Source of the DNA: an uncultured Eggerthella sp. | GTDB taxonomy: Bacteria > Actinomycetota > Coriobacteriia > Coriobacteriales > Eggerthellaceae | NCBI GenBank assembly: GCA_902470405.1 | Contig: CABRGJ010000089.1 | Coordinates: forward strand, 1 to 5,181 | Direction of reading: 5' to 3' | DNA: 5,181 nucleotides | Part shown: piece by piece, positions 1-5,181 of the stretch | Numbering within the stretch: position 1 is the first letter of the stretch | Layout: each line of letters starts with the position of its first letter | The notes under the pieces: model-generated | What the model was told of the DNA's origin: nothing | Databases searched by the model: none | What the model saw: the letters and a program-made list of their open reading frames with translations, nothing else | Program-made: the position numbers and the translations under genes

Positions 1-636
1 TGTTGTGACCTTGCCACCGATCTGGCCGGAATCAGCCTCGACCGGACGATAATCGAGCCCGCAGCGTTCACAGATGGCGCCGTATGCTTCGCTCATCTGG
101 TCATAGGTCTGCTGAAGCGACTCGGCATCAGCATGAAAGCTGTATGCGTCCTTCATGATGAATTCGCGGCTGCGAAGCAGACCGAAGCGCGGGCGAATCT
201 CGTCGCGGTACTTGGTCTGGATCTGATAGAGCGTGCATGGCAGCTGACGATAGCTGCGCAGTTCGTTGCGAACGAGCGCCGTGATGAGCTCCTCGTGCGT
301 GGGGCCCAGGCAAAAGCCATGATCGTGTCGGTCGTTCATGCGCATGAGCTCCGGACCATAATCGTCCCAACGGCCAGACTCGAGCCACAATTCCGCAGGT
401 TGGAGGGCAGGCATGAGGATCTCTTGCGCACCTGTCGCATTCATCTCTTCGCGCACGATGGCCTCGACCTTCGAGAGCACACGCATGCCCAGCGGCAAGA
501 ACGCGTAGATGCCGGAGGCGACCTTGCGGATCATGCCCGCGCGCATCAACAATCTGTGAGATGCGATCTCGGCGTCGGCCGGGTCTTCCTTCAGCGTCGG
601 AGCGTACAGGTTGGACATGTAGAGAATCTCGCTCAT
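1..636 (-). CDS. proS: Prolyl-tRNA synthetase, bacterial type, N-terminal 212 residues (runs off the window)
   Basis: Class II aminoacyl-tRNA synthetase that joins proline to tRNA-Pro in the cytosol. The frame is open from the ATG at 636 to the window edge, giving 212 residues; a full bacterial-type ProRS has about 570. Visible parts in order: the N-terminal start typical of the family ([13 protein letters not shown], about residues 15-27), the motif 1 region (GIYAFLPLG about 42-50, ending near MPALQP at 75-80), the substrate-binding GPTHEE (111-116), and motif 2 ([19 protein letters not shown], 141-159). The last residues ([12 protein letters not shown]) lie where this type leads into its inserted editing domain, so the editing domain and motif 3 are outside the window. 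The ATG at 636 is preceded by GAGAGGA with 9 nt before the start; Met7 is an alternative start with no better support. It follows ispG after 76 bp with its own promoter candidate. Identity is very secure. Confidence 0.96.
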   Translation of the reverse strand, partial: MSEILYMSNLYAPTLKEDPADAEIASHRLLMRAGMIRKVASGIYAFLPLGMRVLSKVEAIVREEMNATGAQEILMPALQPAELWLESGRWDDYGPELMRMNDRHDHGFCLGPTHEELITALVRNELRSYRQLPCTLYQIQTKYRDEIRPRFGLLRSREFIMKDAYSFHADAESLQQTYDQMSEAYGAICERCGLDYRPVEADSGQIGGKVTT

Positions 637-645
637 GGGGTGTGT

Positions 646-652
646 TCCTCTC
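646..652 (-). promoter_or_regulatory. Shine-Dalgarno sequence of proS
   Basis: The minus strand reads GAGAGGA, then 9 nt, then the ATG at 636. The spacing is slightly long but usable. It supports the upstream Met rather than Met7 as the start of ProS. Confidence 0.6.
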
Positions 653-671
653 GTGTGCGTGCTTTTTGATT

Positions 672-680
672 ATTGTATCA
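672..680 (-). promoter_or_regulatory. Candidate extended -10 promoter for proS
   Basis: In the 76-bp gap between the ispG stop (713-715) and the proS start, the minus strand reads TGATACAAT. That is a TGn extension followed by a hexamer matching TATAAT at 5 of 6 bases. No good -35 box is seen; the best is a weak TTCAGC about 19 bp upstream. A start about 7 nt downstream would give a leader of roughly 28 nt containing the Shine-Dalgarno sequence. No hairpin plus T-run terminator for ispG was seen in this gap, so read-through from ispG is also likely. Confidence 0.4.
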
Positions 681-712
681 GTTGGCGTACGATTCGCTGA
701 AGCGTTTCGGTG

Positions 713-1864
713 TTAAGGCAGCTTGGCGATCTCGGCGAAAAGCTCGTCGACGATGCATGCTTCAGGAACCTTGCGAATGACCTGCCCAACTGCGAATATG
801 ATGCCCTGACCATCACCGCATGCAACACCGATGTCGGCATCTTTCGCCTCGCCAGGGCCATTCACCACGCAGCCCATCACGGCTACGCGCAGCGGGCGCG
901 ACACTTCTTGCAATCGAGCTTCGACCTGCTTAGCAAGGCCGATCAAGTCCACCTGGCAGCGGCCGCATGTGGGGCAACTGATGAGTTCGGGATAACGCAG
1001 GCGCAGACCAAGCGAACCGAGCAACATCCAGGCGGCCTTCACTTCTTCGACCGGATCGTCCGTGAGCGAGATGCGCATGGTATCGCCGATACCTTCCTCA
1101 AGAAGAATACCCAGGCCACTGGCTGATTTGATGAGCCCTTGAAAGAGCGTTCCCGCCTCGGTCACGCCAATGTGCAACGGAATATGCGGAAGTTCGCTCG
1201 AGATGATTCGATAGGTCTCGACCGTGGTGGGAACATCGTGCGCTTTGGCAGAAACCACCAGGTTAGTGAAGCCTTCTGCCTCACAGAACTCCACATATTC
1301 GCGCGCGGATGCGGCGAGCTTCTGAGGGAGCGACAAGGTAGCATCGTCGCGCAAGCGAGCGTCGAGCGACCCGGCGTTCACACCGATGCGGATCGGGATC
1401 CCCGCTTGACGTGCAGCTTCAAGCACAGGGATAGTAGCCTCGAGACCACCGATATTACCGGGATTGATACGCAGCTTGGCCGCGCCACGACGGGCGGCCT
1501 CGATGGCGAGATCGGCGCTGAAGTGAATATCGGCCACAACAGGCAACGGTGAGTGCTCGCAGATCTTCTGGAAAAAACCCAGGTCGGAGGCGTGCGGGAT
1601 GGCGATGCGAATGATGTCGCACCCGGCCTGTGCCACGCGCTCGATCTGCGCGAGGTTTTCTTCGACGGCCGAAAGCGGCAGGTTGAGCATGGATTGAACC
1701 GCGCACGGCGCTCCCCCGCCAACGGGTACCTGTCCCACGTAGATGCGGTTGGTGAGCGTGTTGGGTTTGGCGTGTGCGTCAGGCTTGGCGTGCGCATCAG
1801 GCTTGATGGGCGTACTGGAGTTCGCAGGTGTGTTATTCCTGATAGATCCACTTGATCTCGTCAT
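713..1864 (-). CDS. ispG: 4-hydroxy-3-methylbut-2-enyl diphosphate synthase (IspG/GcpE)
   Basis: Penultimate MEP-pathway enzyme. It reductively converts the cyclic diphosphate MEcPP to HMBPP using a [4Fe-4S] cluster, in the cytosol. The product has 383 residues. The TIM-barrel part begins near residue 40 (VGQVPVGGGAP at 43-53) and includes ADIHF (111-115) and RINPGNIGG (132-140). The cluster-binding C-terminal part has Cys297 and Cys300 (CPTCGR), Cys332 (GCVVNGPGEA) and Glu339, the expected three Cys plus one Glu. I chose the ATG at 1864: it lies 2 nt after the rseP stop and follows a G-rich stretch (TTGGGGGTAGCG). The longer in-frame start at 1942 would overlap rseP by 76 nt and adds residues unlike the family. 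Residues 1-39 are an unusual Pro/Ala/Lys/His-rich extension with a six-residue repeat. The usual QSMTNT-like motif reads QSMLNL here (57-62). Translation is probably coupled to rseP. Confidence 0.95.
   Translation of the reverse strand: MTRSSGSIRNNTPANSSTPIKPDAHAKPDAHAKPNTLTNRIYVGQVPVGGGAPCAVQSMLNLPLSAVEENLAQIERVAQAGCDIIRIAIPHASDLGFFQKICEHSPLPVVADIHFSADLAIEAARRGAAKLRINPGNIGGLEATIPVLEAARQAGIPIRIGVNAGSLDARLRDDATLSLPQKLAASAREYVEFCEAEGFTNLVVSAKAHDVPTTVETYRIISSELPHIPLHIGVTEAGTLFQGLIKSASGLGILLEEGIGDTMRISLTDDPVEEVKAAWMLLGSLGLRLRYPELISCPTCGRCQVDLIGLAKQVEARLQEVSRPLRVAVMGCVVNGPGEAKDADIGVACGDGQGIIFAVGQVIRKVPEACIVDELFAEIAKLP
1769..1804 (-). repeat. Two-copy 18-bp tandem repeat inside the 5' end of ispG
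   Basis: Positions 1787-1804 and 1769-1786 are adjacent 18-bp units differing at 2 of 18 bases, both third-codon-position changes. Each encodes the hexapeptide KPDAHA (residues 21-26 and 27-32). A degenerate third unit (KPNTLT) follows. The repeat keeps the reading frame and lies wholly in the N-terminal extension before the conserved IspG core. Confidence 0.85.
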
Positions 1865-1866
1865 CG

Positions 1867-2952
1867 CTACCCCCAATTCCCGAAGATGAAGCGCTGCACA
1901 TCCTGATTCACCATGAATACGAAGAACGCGAGGAACAGGCATATGCCCGCCACGCTCAAATAATTCAGCGCGCGGATCGAGATGTTGCGACGACGGATCT
2001 TCTGGTAGATCTCGATGACGAAGCGGCCGCCGTCAAGCGGAGGGATGGGCAACATGTTTGCCAGACCGAGCGAGACTGACACGATAGCCGAGAAGGAAAG
2101 CAAGTTGAGAAACCCTGCTTCAAGTGCGGTTTTCGACAGGATCGCGATGCCCACGATCGACGTTGACTGCGAAACGGTCTCGGCAGCAGTGGCAGGGTTG
2201 AACAGGCTAAGGATGGCCAGGGCGACCGCACCGATATACTTGAATCCCGCAACGATAGCATCGAAGGGCGAGAGAACGAAATGCCTGATCTCCCCGCTTT
2301 GCATTTGAATGTCTACACCGACGATCGAGTAGAGGATCACGAAAACGATCATGGCGAACAGGAGGTTCATGAAAGGCCCTGCTACGAGGATCGTAACACG
2401 CTTCCAAAAGGGCAACATACGATATTGCTGGCGCTGTTCGGCCGCAAAGAACGCATCGAGATCGGCAATGGGATCAGGTTGTCCCAGTTCGCGAGCAGGA
2501 AACTTCTGACCCGCCTCCGTGCGCGCTGACAGTGCAGGTGTACGATAGGTGTTCGTCTTATCGCGACGTGTGGGACGCTTGAGGCTGCCCCACTCGCAGA
2601 GCTCTTCCAAGGCCTGATAGGCCTCATCGTCGGTGATGCCAAGCGCGCAAGCCAAGTCCTCCATGTCCGCCGTACCGTGTTCATACATATAAGCGAGCAC
2701 CTGTTTGAGGTAGGGGCTCGGCTCGCCAGTGCCCATACCACAAACCGCCGCGTAACCACCCAGCGGAATGGCCGTAACACCAAAACGCGTGCCTCTCCAT
2801 GTGAAGCCGATGCTTGGACCAGGCAGGCCGATCATGAATTCGGTAACACGAACGCCGAACGCGCGCGCAGCAAGAAAGTGGCCTCCCTCGTGAATGAACA
2901 CGAGAAAGCCCAACACGAGCGTGGCGATGAGAATCGTAATGAGAATATCCAT
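1867..2952 (-). CDS. rseP: RseP-type site-2 intramembrane metalloprotease (M50) with winged-helix-like insert and no PDZ domain
   Basis: Membrane zinc protease of the site-2/RIP family, which cuts transmembrane substrates such as anti-sigma factors; its substrate here is unknown. The product has 361 residues. Visible in order: first membrane helix with the zinc and catalytic motif HEGGH (21-25); IPLGGY (62-67), the family's membrane-reentrant hairpin; an extra stretch at about 75-175; the second helix with the family pattern FWKRVTILVAGPFMN (182-196) running to about 212; an additional hydrophobic stretch at about 233-251; the third helix ending in NMLPIPPLDGG (299-309), which supplies the Asp zinc ligand; and a last helix at about 331-348. 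Canonical RseP has one or two PDZ domains between helices 2 and 3. Here only about 20 polar residues lie there. The 75-140 part instead resembles a winged helix and should face the cytoplasm. The ATG at 2952 has no Shine-Dalgarno sequence and sits 7 nt after a TATAAT box, as in leaderless genes. Confidence 0.92.
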   Translation of the reverse strand: MDILITILIATLVLGFLVFIHEGGHFLAARAFGVRVTEFMIGLPGPSIGFTWRGTRFGVTAIPLGGYAAVCGMGTGEPSPYLKQVLAYMYEHGTADMEDLACALGITDDEAYQALEELCEWGSLKRPTRRDKTNTYRTPALSARTEAGQKFPARELGQPDPIADLDAFFAAEQRQQYRMLPFWKRVTILVAGPFMNLLFAMIVFVILYSIVGVDIQMQSGEIRHFVLSPFDAIVAGFKYIGAVALAILSLFNPATAAETVSQSTSIVGIAILSKTALEAGFLNLLSFSAIVSVSLGLANMLPIPPLDGGRFVIEIYQKIRRRNISIRALNYLSVAGICLFLAFFVFMVNQDVQRFIFGNWG

Positions 2953-2959
2953 GCAGGTA

Positions 2960-2965
2960 ATTATA
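2960..2965 (-). promoter_or_regulatory. Perfect -10 box of a probable leaderless rseP promoter
   Basis: The minus strand reads TATAAT, then the 7 nt TACCTGC, then the rseP ATG at 2952. This matches the TANNNT-N7-ATG arrangement of leaderless mRNAs in actinobacteria, where transcription starts on the A of the start codon. The stretch upstream of the ATG has no Shine-Dalgarno sequence (it even contains CTCCT), which fits. No convincing -35 hexamer is found 16-18 bp upstream. A weaker alternative in the same gap is TTGCGG-N17-TAGTAT, whose -10 lies at about 2983-2988 on this strand and would give a short leader. Confidence 0.55.
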
Positions 2966-3037
2966 GGAGTGTGCAGGATTGATACTACTGACGGACGGTG
3001 AACGCCGCAAGTTTTACAAATTTAGGAACGTTTCGCG

Positions 3038-3102
3038 AGGTCGCGGGCGAGAACACAGGAAGATCAGCGGCCTACATTCGGCTTGCAAGGTCGCGGGCGA
3101 GA
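3038..3102. repeat. Pair of 15-bp direct repeats around the dxr stop codon
   Basis: The 15-mer AGGTCGCGGGCGAGA (plus strand) occurs exactly at 3038-3052 and 3088-3102, 50 bp apart. With flanks, 18 of 20 bases match. The copy at 3088-3102 encodes part of the Dxr C-terminus (LARDLASRM then stop). The copy in the dxr-rseP gap would read LARDLAKRS then TAA in its own frame, so it looks like a partial echo of the gene's 3' end. The rest of the 119-bp gap holds the rseP promoter candidate. I found no hairpin with a T-run. Confidence 0.7.
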
Positions 3103-4264
3103 GAGCGCGTGCGTGCATCCAGCTCGAGCAGCTGTTCGATGCTCGTTGCAGGCTCGACCCACCCCTGTGCCACCGCGTGTTCCATGGCCTGCTCGACCAG
3201 AGCTGCAATACCCAGATAGGGAATCTGCTCATCCAAAAACGCTGCGACCGCGATCTCATTCGCTGCATTCATGACCGCCGGCAACGTACCGCCCGTGTTG
3301 CCCGCCTCGATCGCGAGCGCGAGACAACGGAATGTCTCCAGGTCAGGAGCTTCGAACTGCAATGAACCGAGCGTACGAAAATCGAGCGGCTCGACCGGCG
3401 CCGACCAGCGCGCGGGATAGCTGAGCGCGAACTGGATCGGGATGCGCATGTCGGTAGTACCAAGGTGGGCCTTCACCGAGCCATCCGTGAACTCGACCAT
3501 AGAGTGAATCGCGCTCTGCGGCTGTACTACGACCGCGATCTTGTCGTAGGGCATGCTAAAAAGATGGTGCGCCTCGATGACCTCGAGCCCTTTGTTCATG
3601 AGCGTGGATGAGTCGATCGAGATCTTGCGCCCCATGTTCCATGTGGGATGACTAAGCGCCTGATCTGGTGTGATGTGCTGTAATTCAGCAGTGGTCTTGC
3701 CGCGGAAGGGGCCGCCCGATGCAGTGACCCACAAGCGTGTTACTTCATGGGGGTCTTCACCGAGCAGGCACTGGTAGATAGCGCCGTGCTCGAGAGCGGC
3801 ATGAGCACATCGCCGCCCACCACGAGCGACTCCTTGTTGGCCAATGCGAGGTGCTTGCCAGCCGTGAGCGTAGCGTAGCTTGCACGCATTCCCGCAGCTC
3901 CGACCAGGGAATTCACGACCATGTCGACCTCGGGAAGATTGCAGAGCTCGACGATGGCATCAGCACCTGCGTGCAGGTCGGTACCTACTTCTGCGAAACG
4001 AGTACGCCAGGTGTCACACAGATCTTCGTCGGCCAGGACCGCGTGCTTCACACCAAATTCGCGTGCCTGCTCAAGCAAGGCTTCAGCCTGCGTGTTCGCG
4101 CTGATAGCTACGATCTCGACAGACTCCGGATGTTGGCGTGCCACATCGAGCGTTTGAGTGCCAATGGAACCGGTCGAACCCAGCACTGCGATGCGCTTTG
4201 GTGCGCGCGTCGAACGATCCGCTGATGGAGCGTAGCTTGTGTCAGTCATATCTCCCCTGTTCAT
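3072..4264 (-). pseudogene. dxr: 1-deoxy-D-xylulose 5-phosphate reductoisomerase, frame broken by an internal deletion
   Basis: Dxr (IspC) converts DXP to MEP with NADPH and a divalent metal, the committed step of the MEP pathway. The N-terminal part (4264-3740) has the NADPH motif GSTGSIG (29-35) and LANKESLVVGGDVLMPL, then runs off frame to a stop at 3740. The family sequence resumes in another frame at 3791 with EHGAIYQCLLGEDPHEV and continues 239 residues to the TAG at 3072. That part includes TASGGPFRG, SHPTWNMGRKISIDSS, MNKGLEVIEAHH and IHSMVEFTDGSV. About ten residues (the ..PVDS part before EH) are missing, which implies a loss of about 31 bp. This removes the metal-binding Asp of DSEH (Asp150 in E. 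coli); the Glu and His remain. The start is uncertain. The ATG at 4264 has no ribosome site. The ATG at 4249 follows AGGGGAG with very short spacing and is at least as likely. The gene lies between cdsA and rseP as expected. It may be a real lesion or an assembly error. Confidence 0.88.
3789..3796 (-). other. Deletion/frameshift junction in dxr
   Basis: Upstream codons end with CTC (Leu157, 3796-3794). Two bases, TC (3793-3792), follow before the downstream frame restarts with GAG at 3791. Restoring the frame needs 1 mod 3 extra bases. Comparison with the remembered family spacing between LVxGG and SEH gives about 31 missing bases. The junction is CT-rich (CTCTC), so slippage or recombination at a tiny homology is possible. 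Confidence 0.75.
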
Positions 4265-4295
4265 AGGTTGGTTTTGAGCCAGTTCCAGTTGGTCT

Positions 4296-4310
4296 GGACC
4301 GATTCGGTCC
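4296..4310. repeat. Short perfect inverted repeat in the cdsA-dxr gap
   Basis: GGACCGA and TCGGTCC are perfect 7-bp inverted arms around a single central base. As RNA this could form a 5-bp stem with a 5-nt loop. No T-run follows, so it is not an intrinsic terminator. It could be a protein-binding site, but a 7-bp palindrome in 5 kb is not far from chance. The rest of this gap (4265-4350) has no recognisable promoter. Confidence 0.4.
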
Positions 4311-4330
4311 CGGCAACGGCTTGCTCGTTA

Positions 4331-4365
4331 CTTCGCGAACAGCAGCTTGCCTACGAGAACAGCAG
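4331..4365. repeat. Imperfect 20-bp-offset repeat across the cdsA stop codon
   Basis: Positions 4331-4345 and 4351-4365 match at 13 of 15 bases, sharing GAACAGCAG on the plus strand. On the coding strand the first copy reads CTGCTGTTCTCG then TAG (the annotated cdsA end). The second reads CTGCTGTTCGCGAAG then TAA in a shifted frame. Both copies thus resemble a Leu-Leu-Phe protein terminus followed by a stop. Confidence 0.65.
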
Positions 4366-5181
4366 TCCCGTGCCTGAAAAGACGAACGGGATGCACTGGC
4401 CGAAGATAAGCAGCATCGACGAACCGAGCGTGACAAGGAACTGCGAGTCACAGCGATCAAGAAGACCACCATGACCAGGCATGATGGTTCCAGAATCCTT
4501 GAAGCCGGAGTTGCGCTTGATGCGGCTTTCGACCAGGTCGCCGATCACACCGAGACAACCGCACACCGCGCCAAAGATGAGCGCTTGCACGATGTTCATC
4601 GAAACACCCGGAATGAGCGGGAACAAGCACCAGAACGCCATGGAGAAAATGAGGCCGGCAAAGAATCCTTCCCAGCTTTTCTTGGGACTGACCTGCGGCG
4701 TCATCTTGTGTCGGCCGATCTTAGAGCCAACCAGATAGGCAAAAGCGTCGTTGCCCCACACGCTGCAAAAGATGCCCAGGATGAGCACGCCGCCCCAGAA
4801 TTCAGGCAACGACATGCGAATGAGCATGGCAGAAGACATGAGCAGACCGGTGTATGTGGCGCCGAACAAGCTGACAGCCACATCGGTGATGCGCGCGTGC
4901 AGCCAGAAGACGTACCACACAAGTAGCACGATGATGAACAACGCCATGGCAATGATGAGGCCATTAATGCCAAACAGCCACATGACCAGCGGGAATGATG
5001 CAGACGCACAAATACCGAGAAACTCGTTAGGCAGCTTCGCATCGGAGCGGAGCATGTAGTAGAATTCGCCCGCGCAGATAGCCGAGAGCGCGGCCAAGTA
5101 GATGGCTGTGGTGGTGTTCGACGCGATGATACAGATGACCGTGAGCGCGATGTAGACCGTGCCCGTGCGAACGCGGACCTG
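4351..5181 (-). CDS. cdsA: Phosphatidate cytidylyltransferase (CDP-diglyceride synthetase), C-terminal 276 residues
   Basis: Integral membrane enzyme that makes CDP-diacylglycerol from CTP and phosphatidate, the entry to phospholipid synthesis. The frame enters the window open at 5181 and ends with TAG at 4351, so the 5' end and start are not visible. Numbering from the window edge, several hydrophobic helices cover about 8-40, 53-95 and 103-140. They are followed by WGNDAFAYLVGSKIGRHK (142-159) and SPKKSWEG (165-172). The family signature then runs from SRIKR (219-223) through KD (228-229) and PGHGG (235-239) to LLDRCD (240-245). Position 244 is Cys, where the signature usually has an aliphatic residue, Phe or Thr. 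One more helix follows before the end. The tail (FVFSGTGLLFS) may be altered by a one-base slip, since a neighbouring frame offers a longer terminus ending at 4328. It heads the visible cluster, with dxr downstream. Confidence 0.95.
   Translation of the reverse strand, partial: QVRVRTGTVYIALTVICIIASNTTTAIYLAALSAICAGEFYYMLRSDAKLPNEFLGICASASFPLVMWLFGINGLIIAMALFIIVLLVWYVFWLHARITDVAVSLFGATYTGLLMSSAMLIRMSLPEFWGGVLILGIFCSVWGNDAFAYLVGSKIGRHKMTPQVSPKKSWEGFFAGLIFSMAFWCLFPLIPGVSMNIVQALIFGAVCGCLGVIGDLVESRIKRNSGFKDSGTIMPGHGGLLDRCDSQFLVTLGSSMLLIFGQCIPFVFSGTGLLFS

Noticed and set aside
133..669. 178-codon open frame on the plus strand
   Set aside because: It lies antisense to proS, whose protein is clearly conserved. 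The plus-strand product matches nothing I recognise and is a codon-bias shadow.
637..712. T-box riboswitch controlling proS
   Set aside because: The whole gap is 76 bp and the likely leader about 28 nt, far too short for a T-box, and no T-box sequence is visible.
710..1126. 138-codon plus-strand open frame opposite ispG
   Set aside because: Antisense to the conserved iron-sulfur part of IspG; no recognisable domain and no ribosome site argues for it.
1865..1942. Longer ispG start at 1942
   Set aside because: It would overlap the conserved C-terminus of rseP and add 26 residues that are only the other frame of rseP. The ATG at 1864 sits right after the rseP stop.
2953..3071. Intrinsic terminator after dxr
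   Set aside because: Only small GC palindromes such as CGCGACCTCGCG are present, with no stable stem followed by a T-run on the minus strand.
3740..3800. Programmed ribosomal frameshift joining the two dxr halves
   Set aside because: A frameshift would not restore the roughly ten missing residues, including the metal-binding Asp. No clear slippery heptamer with a downstream structure is seen.
4242..4472. 76-codon minus-strand frame spanning the end of cdsA and the gap
   Set aside because: It overlaps the conserved CdsA signature in another frame and has no recognisable domain.

Overview
The window is a compact block of housekeeping genes, all on the minus strand. In transcription order (right to left) they are cdsA (3' part only), dxr, rseP, ispG and proS (5' part only). 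Plus-strand open frames are antisense shadows of these genes. The order cdsA-dxr-rseP-ispG-proS is a familiar bacterial cluster. The moderately GC-rich sequence, the protein flavour and an unusual rseP architecture suggest an actinobacterium, most likely of the Coriobacteriia (Eggerthella/Collinsella relatives). That placement is recognition from memory, not the result of a search.

Layout: 5181-4351 encodes the C-terminal 276 residues of CDP-diglyceride synthetase. A gap of about 86-101 bp follows. 4264-3072 encodes DXP reductoisomerase, but its reading frame is broken at about 3792 by what looks like a roughly 31-bp deletion that also removes a metal-binding Asp-Ser pair. A 119-bp gap (3071-2953) carries a perfect -10 box placed exactly for a leaderless start of the next gene. 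2952-1867 encodes an RseP-type site-2 protease that lacks the PDZ domain and carries a winged-helix-like insert in its cytoplasmic loop. ispG starts 2 nt after it (1864-713). A 76-bp gap with an extended -10 promoter and a Shine-Dalgarno sequence leads into proS (636 to the window edge).

How the genes fit together: Dxr and IspG are the second and the penultimate enzymes of the MEP isoprenoid pathway, which supplies undecaprenyl phosphate and other lipids. CdsA makes CDP-diacylglycerol for phospholipids. RseP cuts transmembrane proteins. ProS charges tRNA-Pro. The cluster therefore joins membrane and envelope precursor supply with membrane proteolysis. The rseP -10 box and the 2-nt rseP-ispG spacing suggest that rseP-ispG can be transcribed as its own unit, and proS appears to have its own promoter too.

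Points most worth following up: the PDZ-less RseP with a winged-helix-like insert; the disrupted dxr, which is either a real lesion or an assembly error; the leaderless rseP promoter; and the imperfect short duplications at the 3' ends of cdsA and dxr. I see no mobile element, CRISPR array, tRNA or rRNA in the window.
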